A stretch of 56,415 nt of DNA from Bradyrhizobium sp. (GCF_019244115.1 NZ_JAFATE010000203.1:1-56415), one strand, 5' to 3'; positions 13,039 to 24,277 are shown, numbered from the stretch's first letter. A program made the numbers and translations. The notes: generated from the letters alone by a model not told the origin.

Positions 13039-14024
13039 GCGGACCGTCGTTCCATTACATCGAGGCAACACGCCTCGACGATGCGCTCGCGCAAGGCGCG
13101 CGGCACGGCGCAACCTATGTCGCAGGCGGGACAGATTTTCTGCAGCTCTGGAAAACCGGGCTTGCGGCACCCAAAACCGTCATCGATATCTGCCGCCTGC
13201 CACTGGCCGAGATCTCCTATGCCGGCGACACGCTGAGCCTGGGCGCGCTGTCGCGCCTGAGCGATGTGGCCGCTCATCCCGACGTGAAAATCCATCACCC
13301 GCTGATCGCGGACGCGATCCTTGCGAGCGCGAGCGGGCAGCTGCGCAACATGGCGACCCTTGGCGGCAACCTCTTGCAGCGGACCCGGTGCCCCTATTTT
13401 CGTAGCGCCGGCCTCGCCTGCAACAAGCGCGCGCCGGGCTCGGGATGCGGCGCCAGGGATGGAGAAAACCGCCATGCGGCGCTGTTCGGCACCAGCAGCG
13501 GCTGCGTGGCGACGCATGCCTCGGACCTCGCCGTGGCGCTCGCAGCGCTCGATGCCGAGATCGTCGTCGCAAGCGCGGCAGGGGAGCGGCGCCTTCGCTT
13601 GCCCGACCTCTACCTGCTCCCAGCCCCCACGACGGCGCCGGACTCTTCGCTCGCCGATGGCGATGTCATCACTGCGATCAGCATCCACGACGCCTGCCGT
13701 TTCGCGCCCCGATCGACCTATCTGAAGATCCGGGACCGTGCGTCGTTCGAGTTCGCGGTCGTCTCCGTCGCGGCCGCGCTGCAGATCGAGGATGGCGTCA
13801 TCACCGCGGCGCGACTGGCCGCCGGCGGCGTCGCGCCCTTGCCCTGGCGGCTTCACGGAAGCGAAGCGGCGCTGGTCGGTCGCGCACCGGGCAAAGCGGC
13901 CTTCGCCGCGGCCGGCGACCTCGCCATCGAAGGAGCCACGCCGCTTGCGAAGAACGCCTTCAAAATCCCGCTGCTGCGGAGCGCCGTCATCCGCGCCTTG
14001 CAAACGATCGGAGGTGTGTCGTGA
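13035..14024 (+). CDS. aldehyde/xanthine oxidoreductase FAD subunit (PaoB/YagS-like, [4Fe-4S] motif)
   Basis: ATGA overlap with previous gene; YVAGGTDFLQLWK; MATLGGNLLQRTRCPYFRSAGLACNKRAPGSGC. Confidence 0.92.
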
Positions 14025-16210
14025 ACGCCCACTCACACGCACGCTACGAAGCCCTCCTCAAAGTGACCGGCCAGGCCCGGTTCGAAGGCGAGATCGCGCC
14101 GGCAGGTCTGCTCCACGCCACCTTGATCGAAGCGCCCATCGCTTGCGGCGAGCTCGTGTCGGTCGATGCGGTGGAAGCCCCAACACGTCCGGGATTCGCA
14201 ACCCTCGTCACCCATGACGATTCCGCGTCGCTGAAATCGTCCGCGGCCACGACCCTGATCCGCGAGACAGCGATCCATTTTCATGGCCAGCCGGTGGCGC
14301 TGGTCGCCGCATCGACATTGGCTGAAGCGCATGACGCGGCGCGCGCAGTGCGCATCGCGACGGCGGCGCGGCCTGCGGTGACGCAGATGGACCAGGCGCT
14401 CGGCGCGGCCATCGCACCCGAGATGGTCGGGCGGTTTCCGGCCGCGACCCGTCGTGGCGATGTCGCCACAGCGCTCGGCGAGGCCGAACTGGTGATCCGC
14501 AACCGCTACAGCACCCAAGTCAACAACCATCATCCGATGGAACCGCACGTGGTGGTGTGCTGGTGGGAAGGTCCAAAAGCCGTCGTCCACACCTCGACAC
14601 AGGCGATTTTTGCTACGCGCGCGACGATCGCGCAGGCCTTCGACATGCCACCAAGAAACATTCGCGTGCTGGCCCGCTTTCTCGGCGGCGGCTTCGGCTG
14701 CAAGGGACAGCTGTGGTGGCCATGGATGTTCTGGGCGATGCTGGCCTCGCGAAAAACCGGCCGTCCGGTCAGGCTCGAACTGTCCCGCGCGCAGATGTTC
14801 ACGCTGGTCGGACGGCGGCAGCAGACGGAACAGGATCTGGCGCTGGGCTTCGCCAATGGCCGCCTCACGGCGATCACCCATGACGTCGTGGCCCAGACCT
14901 CTGCGCACACGGACTATTCCGACTCCACTGCCGTCTACAGCCGCCTGCTCTACGCCTGTCCCAATGTCTCGACCACGCACCGGCTGGTCCGAACCAATGA
15001 GCCGCAGCCGGTGCCGATGCGGGCGCCGGGAACGGCGCCCGGCACGTTTGCATTGGAGTCGGCGATGGACGAGGCCGCCGAGCGGCTCGGCCTCGATCCG
15101 CTCGACCTGCGCGTGAAGAATTTTGCCGATCACGACCAGGAGACCGGCCGGCCCTGGAGCAGCAACAGCCTGCTCTCCTGCTACCGCGTCGGTGCGGAAC
15201 GCTTCGGCTGGGCCGATCGCCAAAAAAGGAAAAAGCGCGATGGCCGCTGGACCATCGGTTTTGGCATGGCCACCACACTCTATCCGGCAATCCGCCAGGC
15301 CTGCCGCGCCCGCGTACGCCTGAACGGCGACGCCTCGCTCGTCGTCCAATGCGGCACGCAGGACATGGGCTCGGGGACCTACACCGCGCTCGGCCAGATC
15401 GCGGCCGATGCGCTCGGCATCCCCATGGCGAAGGTCACGGTCGAACTCGGCGATACCTGGCTGCCTGACGGACCTTTTTCCGGCGGCTCGCAGGTCACGG
15501 CCAGCATTTTTCCGGCGGTGCAGTCGGCCACCGCGCAACTGCGTGCGATGCTCGCCAGCATGGCCGCCTCCGATGCCAACGGGCCGCTCGGCGGCAAGAC
15601 GAGCGATGATCTCGATTTCGAAGGCGAACTGATCCGCAGCCGCTCGAGCAACGCCGCGGAAAGGCTGAGCGACGTGCTGGCGCGGACGGCGCCGGACGGT
15701 CTCGTCGCGGAAGGTGAAAGTGCCGCGACCGATCACCCAAAACTTGCCGCTACCGGCATGGGCCATGGGGCGGTGTTCGTCGAGATCGGCGTCGACAGCG
15801 CGCTCGGCGAGATCCGCGTGCGCCGTGTCTGTGCCGCCTTTGCCGCCGGCCGCATCCTCAATCCGCTGCTGGCCAGGAGCCAGTATGTCGGCGGACTGAT
15901 CGGCGGCATCGGCATGGCGCTGCACGAGCAGACGCTGACTGATCGGGCGACGGGGTGCATCCTCGGCAAGTCGTTCGCGGATTATCTCATTCCAGTGCAT
16001 GCCGACATGCCCGAATTCGATATCGCCATGATCGAGGAGGACGATCCGCACCTTCCCGGCAGCGTGAAAGGCATCGGCATGCTGGGCAGCGCGGGCATCC
16101 AGGCGGCGATCGCCAGCGCCGTGCACGACGCGATCGGCAAGCGCATTCGCCACCTGCCGATCAGGATCGAGGATTGCCTCGGGCCTGCCTGCGACACGGC
16201 GCAGCGCTGA
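14021..16210 (+). CDS. aldehyde/xanthine oxidoreductase molybdenum-binding subunit (PaoC/YagR-like)
   Basis: GTGA overlap with FAD subunit; VTGQARFEGEIAPAGLLHATLIEAPIA; FLGGGFGCKGQLWW; MRAPGTAPGTFALESAMDE; GIGMLGSAGIQAAIASAVHDA. Confidence 0.93.
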   Translation: MNAHSHARYEALLKVTGQARFEGEIAPAGLLHATLIEAPIACGELVSVDAVEAPTRPGFATLVTHDDSASLKSSAATTLIRETAIHFHGQPVALVAASTLAEAHDAARAVRIATAARPAVTQMDQALGAAIAPEMVGRFPAATRRGDVATALGEAELVIRNRYSTQVNNHHPMEPHVVVCWWEGPKAVVHTSTQAIFATRATIAQAFDMPPRNIRVLARFLGGGFGCKGQLWWPWMFWAMLASRKTGRPVRLELSRAQMFTLVGRRQQTEQDLALGFANGRLTAITHDVVAQTSAHTDYSDSTAVYSRLLYACPNVSTTHRLVRTNEPQPVPMRAPGTAPGTFALESAMDEAAERLGLDPLDLRVKNFADHDQETGRPWSSNSLLSCYRVGAERFGWADRQKRKKRDGRWTIGFGMATTLYPAIRQACRARVRLNGDASLVVQCGTQDMGSGTYTALGQIAADALGIPMAKVTVELGDTWLPDGPFSGGSQVTASIFPAVQSATAQLRAMLASMAASDANGPLGGKTSDDLDFEGELIRSRSSNAAERLSDVLARTAPDGLVAEGESAATDHPKLAATGMGHGAVFVEIGVDSALGEIRVRRVCAAFAAGRILNPLLARSQYVGGLIGGIGMALHEQTLTDRATGCILGKSFADYLIPVHADMPEFDIAMIEEDDPHLPGSVKGIGMLGSAGIQAAIASAVHDAIGKRIRHLPIRIEDCLGPACDTAQR

Positions 16211-16256
16211 ACACGGCGATGTGTTCTCCAATTCGAATTTCAAACAACGAATTTCC

Positions 16257-16360
16257 ATTGTCGTCGCCCGGCTCGACCGGGCGACCCAGTATTCCAGAGA
16301 CGGCGGTTGCTCACTGAGAGGCCGCGGCGTACTGGATTGCCCGCTTTCGCGGCAATGACA
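16257..16360. repeat. intergenic palindromic repeat (Bradyrhizobium-type)
   Basis: GTCGCCCGG-CTCGA-CCGGGCGAC hairpin plus GTACTGGATTGCCCGCTTTCGCGGCAATGAC segment. Confidence 0.6.
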
Positions 16361-16399
16361 GCCGAGAGTAAATTCGCGATTGCGGCATATCTCCGCATT

Positions 16400-16760
16400 C
16401 TCGCGGCGCGATGGCGTCCGAGTCTTGCTTAGGACCGCCCTCGACATTCGACAAGGGCGCAGGGAATGCCGGGAGCTGGCCGCCCCCATGGCCCGCCTGC
16501 AAACAAAAAGCAGGCGGCAGTCACCACAGGTTCAGCCAAATCACCCGGCATTCCCTGCGCGATGGCTTTACGACTTATAACGCGCTCTCCCTGGGAACCG
16601 GGCTTTCTTGCTCCCATCGCCAGCGAGATCTTCATCCCGCGAGCTTGACACCAGCGTCGGGGTGTCAGGACCACACGCCTTTGCCGTGCGCGACAACACG
16701 TTCGTCCGACGTGCTCATCGTGCCCACCGCATTCCGACATCCAACGTTCGTGACGACGCG
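16400..16760. repeat. long structured intergenic repeat with nested inverted repeats
   Basis: 17-bp perfect arms 16457-16473 / 16544-16560 enclosing CGCCTGC-AAACAAAAA-GCAGGCG, then TGACACC-AGCGTCGG-GGTGTCA; no coding signal. Confidence 0.55.
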
Positions 16761-16990
16761 TAACGCCCCTCTGTCCGGATCGGAACAAATGCACCTTACT
16801 TCCGATTTCCAGAATAATGCAAGCGGATTATTTTTCGTCGCGACGCTTGACAGGCATGCGTGGCCGTCAGCTGACGGGCAAATCACCTCGCTCCGCAATC
16901 TGCGAAGCGTCGCTCCGCCAGCGGCAAGATGGGCGGGGATGCTGCGTGCACTTCTGCACACATGCTATCGGCCAGCTTTATTTCGGCGTT

Positions 16991-17014
16991 GCCTTGTTTT
17001 AGGCCTTGTTTTAG
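16991..17014 (+). repeat. 12-bp tandem duplication GCCTTGTTTTAG x2
   Basis: Exact tandem copies 16991-17002 and 17003-17014 directly upstream of the Rieske gene. Confidence 0.9.
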
Positions 17015-17042
17015 CCCCGGGTTGACGCGATGATCTCTTGCC

Positions 17043-17690
17043 ATGCCCGGATGTGATGGCAAATTTCGCAGTTGCAGCGAATACGTCAAAGTCGCTCTCG
17101 GCGCCGCGCGTCCCGACAAGACCCGCCGCGTCCTGATCCTCGCGGCGGCTGCAGCGGGAGCATGCCTGACGATCAGGCCGCTTGCCGCCGAGGACGACCG
17201 GCCGGGCAGCGATGAGCGGCCAAAAGCGGCAGACCTCCTGGTGTTCTACGACGGCGACCGTCAAGGCGAAATCATCAAGCCGGATGACCTGACGCTCGGC
17301 GGACCGCCGGTCCATGCCTGGGCGAAGGATCCAAAAACATCCGTGATCCGCGATGGATCGCGCCTGAACGAGATCCTCCTCGTCAGGCTCGCCCCTGCTG
17401 ATATCGACGAGGACACACAGCCATCGGCAGCCGACGGCATCCTCGCCTACTCCGCCATCTGCACGCATGCCGGCTGCTCCGTCACCGAATGGGTCGATGC
17501 GAGCGCGGGCGAGGGCCAGGTTTTCAAATGCCCCTGCCATAACTCCGAATTCGATCCGCGGCACGGCGCAAGCGTCGTGTTCGGACCGGCGCCGCGGCGC
17601 CTTGCCATGCTTCCGCTCGCGATTTCCGAGGGATCGCTGATCGTCGCCAGACCCTTTGTCGGAAAGGTAGGTGCACAACAGCCCGGCTGA
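17043..17690 (+). CDS. Rieske [2Fe-2S] protein
   Basis: CTHAGC and CPCHNSEFDPRHGA Rieske ligand boxes; TRR-hydrophobic N-terminus. Confidence 0.87.
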   Translation: MPGCDGKFRSCSEYVKVALGAARPDKTRRVLILAAAAAGACLTIRPLAAEDDRPGSDERPKAADLLVFYDGDRQGEIIKPDDLTLGGPPVHAWAKDPKTSVIRDGSRLNEILLVRLAPADIDEDTQPSAADGILAYSAICTHAGCSVTEWVDASAGEGQVFKCPCHNSEFDPRHGASVVFGPAPRRLAMLPLAISEGSLIVARPFVGKVGAQQPG

Positions 17691-17752
17691 CAGACGGAAC
17701 AGGTTTTCGCGTTGCCAAAAAATCAAACGAGATCAAACAGGAGGATGCGCCG

Positions 17753-19480
17753 ATGACCATCAAAAAATGGCTGTTATCGAGTTCTGTCGCCTTCACATGC
17801 CTCGTCTCGACGGCCGCGATGGCCGGTTCGATCGAGAACTACAGCGCGGTGACCGGGGCCCGTTTGGAGAATCCGGAACCCGGCAACTGGATGCTCTATC
17901 GCCGGACCTATGACGGCCAAGGCTACAGCCCACTCGACCAGATCAATACGTCGAACGTGAAAGATTTGACGCCGGTGTGGACCTTTTCGACCGGTGTCGT
18001 CGAAGGCCACGAGGCCCCGCCGATCATCAACAACGGCGTGATGTTCATCGCCACCCCGATGGGGCAGGTCATCGCGCTCAATGCCAAGACCGGCGAACAG
18101 TACTGGCGCTACAAGCGTGAGCTTCCGGAAGATCTGTTCCAGCTGCACCCGACCAGCCGCGGCGTTGGACTGTGGCAGGACAAATTGTATCTCGCCACGA
18201 CTGACGATCATCTGGTGGCGCTCGACGCCAAGACCGGAAAAGTGGTCTGGGACAAGAAGGTGCAGGACTACAAGAAGGGGCAATATCTGACGCTGATGCC
18301 GCTCGTGGTCGACGGCAAGGTGATCGTCGGCGGCTCCGGCGGCGAGCTCGGCGTGCGCGGCTATGTCGTGGCGTTCGACGCCAATGATGGCAAGGAGTTA
18401 TGGCGCACCTTTACGATCCCGGGCGAAGGCGAGCCAGGCCACGACACCTGGAGCGGTGACGACTGGAAGACCGGCGGCGGCTCGGCCTGGATGACCGGCA
18501 CCTACGACAAGGATAGCAAGACGGTCTTTTGGGGCACCGGCAACGCCGCGCCCTGGCCGGGCACCGCACATCCCGGCGACAACCTGTATACCAGCTCCGT
18601 GCTGGCGCTCGATCCGGACAGCGGCAAGATCAAGAGCTATTACCAGTATCACCAGAACGATTCCTGGGACTGGGACGAGGTCGATGCGCCGATGCTGGTC
18701 GACCTGCAGCGCGACGGGCGCTCGTTCAAGAGCCTGATCCATCCGGGCCGCGATGCGATCTTCTGGGTGCTGGAGCGCAAGGGGGATCGCATCAACTACG
18801 TCGCCGGCTGGCCCTTCGTCTCCACCGATGTCTGGAAGGGCATCGAGCCCGAGACCGGCAAGCCGATCGTCGATCCCGCCCACAAGCCGGTGCTCGGCAA
18901 GCGCGTCGAGTTCTGTCCGTCGCTGTGGGGCGGCAAGGACTGGCCGTCGGCCGCCTACAGCCAGAAGACCGGGCTGGTCTATGTTCCCGCCAACGAGAAT
19001 TTCTGCGGCGGCTTTAGCGGCGAAAAGGAGCCGCTGGTTCCGGGCAAGCTCTGGCTCGGCACCAAGCCGGAAGACATCGGCCTCACCCCGCGTCCGGGTG
19101 CCGACCATTTTGGCGAGCTGCAGGCCTGGGATCCTGCGACCGGAAAGAAGGTCTGGTCGCAGAACTTCCCGAAATCACAGCTGTTCGGCTCGGTGACGGC
19201 GACGGCGGGCGACCTGATCCTGGCCGGCGGCACCAACGACCGGATGTTCCGCATCTTCGACGACAAGACCGGAAAGCTGTTGTGGGAGCAGAAGACCAAC
19301 TCGGGCATCATGGCGATGCCGATTGCCTATGAGGTGGATGGCACCGAATATATCGCGGTGCAGTCGGGCTGGGGCGTGGACGCAGCGCGCATCCAGGATG
19401 GTCTGTCCAAGGCGGGTCTCGGCATCGAGGACAACGTGCCGCAAGGCGGCGTCGTCTGGGTGTTTGCGCTGAAGAAGTAG
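17753..19480 (+). CDS. PQQ-dependent dehydrogenase, methanol/ethanol family
   Basis: Sec signal (VSTAAMAGS); repeated AFDANDGKELWR / ALDAKTGKVVWD W-motifs; NDSWDWDEVDAPMLVD active-site segment. Confidence 0.93.
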   Translation: MTIKKWLLSSSVAFTCLVSTAAMAGSIENYSAVTGARLENPEPGNWMLYRRTYDGQGYSPLDQINTSNVKDLTPVWTFSTGVVEGHEAPPIINNGVMFIATPMGQVIALNAKTGEQYWRYKRELPEDLFQLHPTSRGVGLWQDKLYLATTDDHLVALDAKTGKVVWDKKVQDYKKGQYLTLMPLVVDGKVIVGGSGGELGVRGYVVAFDANDGKELWRTFTIPGEGEPGHDTWSGDDWKTGGGSAWMTGTYDKDSKTVFWGTGNAAPWPGTAHPGDNLYTSSVLALDPDSGKIKSYYQYHQNDSWDWDEVDAPMLVDLQRDGRSFKSLIHPGRDAIFWVLERKGDRINYVAGWPFVSTDVWKGIEPETGKPIVDPAHKPVLGKRVEFCPSLWGGKDWPSAAYSQKTGLVYVPANENFCGGFSGEKEPLVPGKLWLGTKPEDIGLTPRPGADHFGELQAWDPATGKKVWSQNFPKSQLFGSVTATAGDLILAGGTNDRMFRIFDDKTGKLLWEQKTNSGIMAMPIAYEVDGTEYIAVQSGWGVDAARIQDGLSKAGLGIEDNVPQGGVVWVFALKK

Positions 19481-19486
19481 CGGCGT

Positions 19487-19592
19487 TGTCATTCCGGGGC
19501 GATGCGAAGCATCGAACTATGCTGCGCAATTGCGCACCTGAGAATCTCGAGATTCCGGGTCTGGTCCTTCGGACCAGCCCGGAAGCGTGGAT
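19487..19592. repeat. intergenic palindromic repeat (GTCATTCCGGGGC... family)
   Basis: GTCATTCCGGGGCGATGCGAAGCATCG... GAATCTCGAGATTC ...CTGGTCCTTCGGACCAGCCCGGAA; several hairpins, no start/RBS. Confidence 0.65.
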
Positions 19593-19609
19593 GCCTGGGC
19601 GGCTTAATC

Positions 19610-20560
19610 CTACTCCGCGCTGTAGCGCACCAGCTCCTGAGCCAGCTTGGCGAGCCGTCGCGTCTTACCGATCTGGGCCATCCAGCACCAGAGTTCGAGC
19701 ACGAAGTAGAGATGGTAGAGCGCGAGCGTCTCGGACCAGTGGTCTCGGCCCATCGCGCCATATCCGTCAAGTACGGCGCGCCGGGACTCTTCGTCCAGGT
19801 AATAGAGCGCTTTGGCGACATCCATCAGTGGATCGCCTGACAGGGCGCCCTCAAAATCCAGAACGCCGGTGAGCTGCAATTCTCCGTCGCTAATCGTGGC
19901 GAGCAGATTCCCTGCGTGCAGATCATTGTGACAGAGCACCGGCTGCCTGCAGGCGTCAAACAGCCCTGACCGCTCCGCGACATGCGCCTTGATACGCTCT
20001 GCCAAGCGGAGATCGCCGCCACGCTCGCCGAATTCGGCGAGCTTGCGCTGGAATTGGTGGGCCAGGTAGCCGCGATTGGTCGCATGCGCGGTCCAGATCC
20101 CCTTCGGACCGATATAGCCGAACGCCTCCATCGGGATGCAGTGAAAGTCGGCAAGCAGTCGTCCAATCTGCGCGTAAGCCGAGGCGCGTTGCGCCGGCGC
20201 CAAGGTCGATTCCATCTCGCCCAGGACTGAACCGTCGAGCTTCGTCATCACGATGAAGTTCAGCCCGAGCAGCCGCTTGGAGTCGTCCGCGAACAGAATT
20301 TTGGGCGGTGGGACGCGGAGGCGTTCCTCGACCAGGCCAATGACGGTCACTTCCTTCTGCATCTTCCAATGCAGGTCGTCGGGATAGACCTTCAGCACGA
20401 GCGCGCGATGGCTGAGCACGGCGAAGCCGATGTCGTAAACCGCCGCAATCTCCCCGCTGTGGAGCATCGAGATCGTCGCAACCGCACCCTCGCAGCCGGC
20501 TGCGTCAACGATCGACTGTGCCGTCGCCACGGATACCTGCAATTCAGGCTTGAGTTTCAT
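19610..20560 (-). CDS. aminoglycoside phosphotransferase (APH)-family kinase
   Basis: VLCHNDLHAGNLLAT and GVLDFEGALSGDPLMDVAKAL motifs. Confidence 0.9.
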   Translation of the reverse strand: MKLKPELQVSVATAQSIVDAAGCEGAVATISMLHSGEIAAVYDIGFAVLSHRALVLKVYPDDLHWKMQKEVTVIGLVEERLRVPPPKILFADDSKRLLGLNFIVMTKLDGSVLGEMESTLAPAQRASAYAQIGRLLADFHCIPMEAFGYIGPKGIWTAHATNRGYLAHQFQRKLAEFGERGGDLRLAERIKAHVAERSGLFDACRQPVLCHNDLHAGNLLATISDGELQLTGVLDFEGALSGDPLMDVAKALYYLDEESRRAVLDGYGAMGRDHWSETLALYHLYFVLELWCWMAQIGKTRRLAKLAQELVRYSAE

Positions 20561-20837
20561 GGCGGCATCCGCTCGAAAAAGTCTTGCCACTGGCGCCATG
20601 ATCCATGGCGTGGTGGAAACGACACCTTGATGCTTGGTGCGAGATTGTTTCGCAAGGCCTCGCATCGGCCGCCGTTTTTCGAGTCCAAAGCAATGGCCTG
20701 CCGTCTGCCGGCGGCCGGCGCGTTCAGGTGGAGAGATGCACGGCGTGTTAACCACCTATTAACCATACGCGCCTAGCCTTGCCTGATCGTCCGGTCATCA
20801 GCCGATTGCCACCCGGTTCGTTCCAGGAGAACAGCCG

Positions 20838-21332
20838 ATGCCCATTGAGACGCTGACATATGCCGCACTTGGCGCCCGCCTGAACATCTCGGCGCAGGCC
20901 GCCCGTTCCCTGGCCAAGCGCCTTCACTTGCCGCGTTCGCTTTCGGACCACGGCAAGGCCCTGGTGACTGTTGATCTCGCCGAGATTCGACACGCGCCAC
21001 GACCAGCCGGCCGTCGCCGGCCAGACAACGCGATCCGGCTCGGAGCCAGGATCGCATCATTGGAAGCCAACATCGCGCAGCTCGAGCTCGCCGCCGCCGG
21101 CCACCGTGCCGATTTCGAACGCGAGCGCGAGCGCGCCGATCGGCTGCTCGTCGAGCTCTTGCAGGCGACCGCCGAAACCACGGCGGCCAAGGAAGCGGCG
21201 GCACGGCTCGAAGGTGCGCTGCGGACCAGCGGCCGGCTTGCCGGCCCGGTCGAAGGCGCCGGACAGGCGCAGCGCCGCCTCGGACATCTGGCCGCGGATC
21301 TAGTGGCAGGAGACCGCAAGGCCTGCAGATAG
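20838..21332 (+). CDS. KfrA-like HTH plus coiled-coil protein
   Basis: [32 protein letters not shown]-like N-terminus, then long E/R/A coiled coil ending ...[13 protein letters not shown]-like. Confidence 0.6.
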   Translation: MPIETLTYAALGARLNISAQAARSLAKRLHLPRSLSDHGKALVTVDLAEIRHAPRPAGRRRPDNAIRLGARIASLEANIAQLELAAAGHRADFERERERADRLLVELLQATAETTAAKEAAARLEGALRTSGRLAGPVEGAGQAQRRLGHLAADLVAGDRKACR

Positions 21333-21376
21333 ATGCGTTTCATTCCCCACGCTTGCAATGGGATCGTGAGGCAGAC

Positions 21377-22630
<1,254 letters not shown>

Positions 22631-22642
22631 TCGGACTGCCGG

Positions 22643-23539
22643 CTACTCCGTCTGCAGCGAGGGGGCGACCTCGCGCGCGACATGCACCAGCGCCGCGATC
22701 AGCGGCGTCATCGGGTCGCGCTGCGGGATCACAAGCCCGACATTGTAGGTCACGGTCGGATCGACGATCGGGATGGTGCGGACCCGGTCCGAAAAGCCCA
22801 GGGTCTCCGCGAGCTTTGCCGGCATCACGCTGGCCCAGCGGCCGGTCTTGACGTGCGTGTAGAGCACGATCATCGAATTGGACGTCAGCGTCGGCGTCGC
22901 CTCGACGCCCACCGTCCGCAGCGCACGATCGATGATGCGGCGGTTCTGCATGTCCGGCGTGAGCAGGCAGAGCGGCACCTGCCCGACCTCCTTCCAGGTC
23001 ACCTGCTTGCGGTCGCCGAACATGCCGTCCGGCGAGGTCAACAAATAATAGCTCTCGCTGTAGAGCGGGATCGAACGCGCTTTGCCGATCGGCTCATTCT
23101 CGATGTAGGTCAGGGCGGCGTCGACCTCGAGATTCTCCAAGAGCGCGAGCGCCGTGATGGACGTGCAGGACACGATGCGGAAACGCACGTTGGGGTGTCG
23201 CGCGCGAAACGGCGTAGTCAGCGAGGCGACCATGCCGAGCGCGGTCGGGATCGCGGCAATCGCGATTTCGCCGGACAGTCCGTCCTTGAGCGTATTGATC
23301 TCCTGGCGCATCGCGCGCGCGTCGCCGACGATGCGCCGCGCCCAGTCGAGCACCCGTTCGCCCTCCGGCGTAAAGCCCTGGAAACGCGAGCCCCGCTGCA
23401 CCAACATCACGCCGAGAATCTCCTCGAGCTGCTTCAGGCTCGTCGACATCGTCGGCTGCGTCACGCCGCAGGCCTCCGCGGCGCGCCCGAAATGCCGCTC
23501 TTTTGCCAGCGCCAGGAGAAGTTCGAGTTTGTCGATCAA
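22643..23539 (-). CDS. LysR-family regulator, divergent from fds operon
   Basis: HFGRAAEACGVTQPTMSTSLKQLEEILGVMLVQRG HTH; LysR effector domain. Confidence 0.93.
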   Translation of the reverse strand: MIDKLELLLALAKERHFGRAAEACGVTQPTMSTSLKQLEEILGVMLVQRGSRFQGFTPEGERVLDWARRIVGDARAMRQEINTLKDGLSGEIAIAAIPTALGMVASLTTPFRARHPNVRFRIVSCTSITALALLENLEVDAALTYIENEPIGKARSIPLYSESYYLLTSPDGMFGDRKQVTWKEVGQVPLCLLTPDMQNRRIIDRALRTVGVEATPTLTSNSMIVLYTHVKTGRWASVMPAKLAETLGFSDRVRTIPIVDPTVTYNVGLVIPQRDPMTPLIAALVHVAREVAPSLQTE

Positions 23540-23788
23540 CTCAGAAAAGCCCTTTCGGATCGGGGTTCAGAATGCAGGCCATCATGACTATCACGGCAAC
23601 ACCATGGCAGACACGCCAAAAGGCCGTATTTTCATCGGCTCCATACACTCATTGCGTTTGTCTATCATTCAATTTCCAGCATCAATCAATGCGCTTTCTC
23701 TATCGCAGCATGAGACAGCTTTATTGATATTTTGAGGGATTCAATCTTTGATCGAATGCAATGATTTGCCTTCGACAGAGAGCCAGGA

Positions 23789-24277
23789 ATGACGCCTCCA
23801 TACGAGTCCCGATATGAGCCTTGGGATCCCGCACGCGGGTCCGAAATCATCGCCGAGCATGCCAAGCGCGAAGGTGCGACGCTGGTGATCCTGCACGCGC
23901 TGCAGGAGGCTTTCGGGCACATCCCGGAGCCCGCAATCCCGATGGTCGCCTCGGCGCTGAACCTGTCCCGGGCCGAGGTTTACGGTGTGTTTACGTTTTA
24001 CCACGACTTCCGCGCCAAGCCCGCGGGTCGTCACGTGCTGAAACTGTGTCGTGCGGAAGCCTGCCAGGCCGCCGGCGGCGATGCGCTGGCTGCGCGGGCG
24101 GAACAGAAGCTCGGCATCGCGCTTGGCAACACCACTGCCGACGAGCGGCTGACGCTGGAGCCGATCTATTGCCTCGGCCTGTGTGCGACAGCGCCGTCGG
24201 CCATGCTCGACGGCCGCTTGATCGGCCGCCTCAACGAGGCCCGCATCGATGCGATCGTTGCGGAGACCCAGCGATGA
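23789..24277 (+). CDS. fdsG: NAD-dependent formate dehydrogenase gamma subunit
   Basis: NuoE-like: FTFYHDFRAKPAGRHVLKLCRAEACQAAG; YCLGLCATAPSAMLDGRL. Confidence 0.93.
   Translation: MTPPYESRYEPWDPARGSEIIAEHAKREGATLVILHALQEAFGHIPEPAIPMVASALNLSRAEVYGVFTFYHDFRAKPAGRHVLKLCRAEACQAAGGDALAARAEQKLGIALGNTTADERLTLEPIYCLGLCATAPSAMLDGRLIGRLNEARIDAIVAETQR

Noticed and set aside
14033-16489. 818-aa minus-strand ORF
   Set aside because: Antisense to the molybdenum subunit; low-complexity R/H/D translation, no motif.
16411-17025. 204-aa ORF in the repeat region
   Set aside because: Overlaps structured repeats with no RBS or domain; translation looks non-coding.
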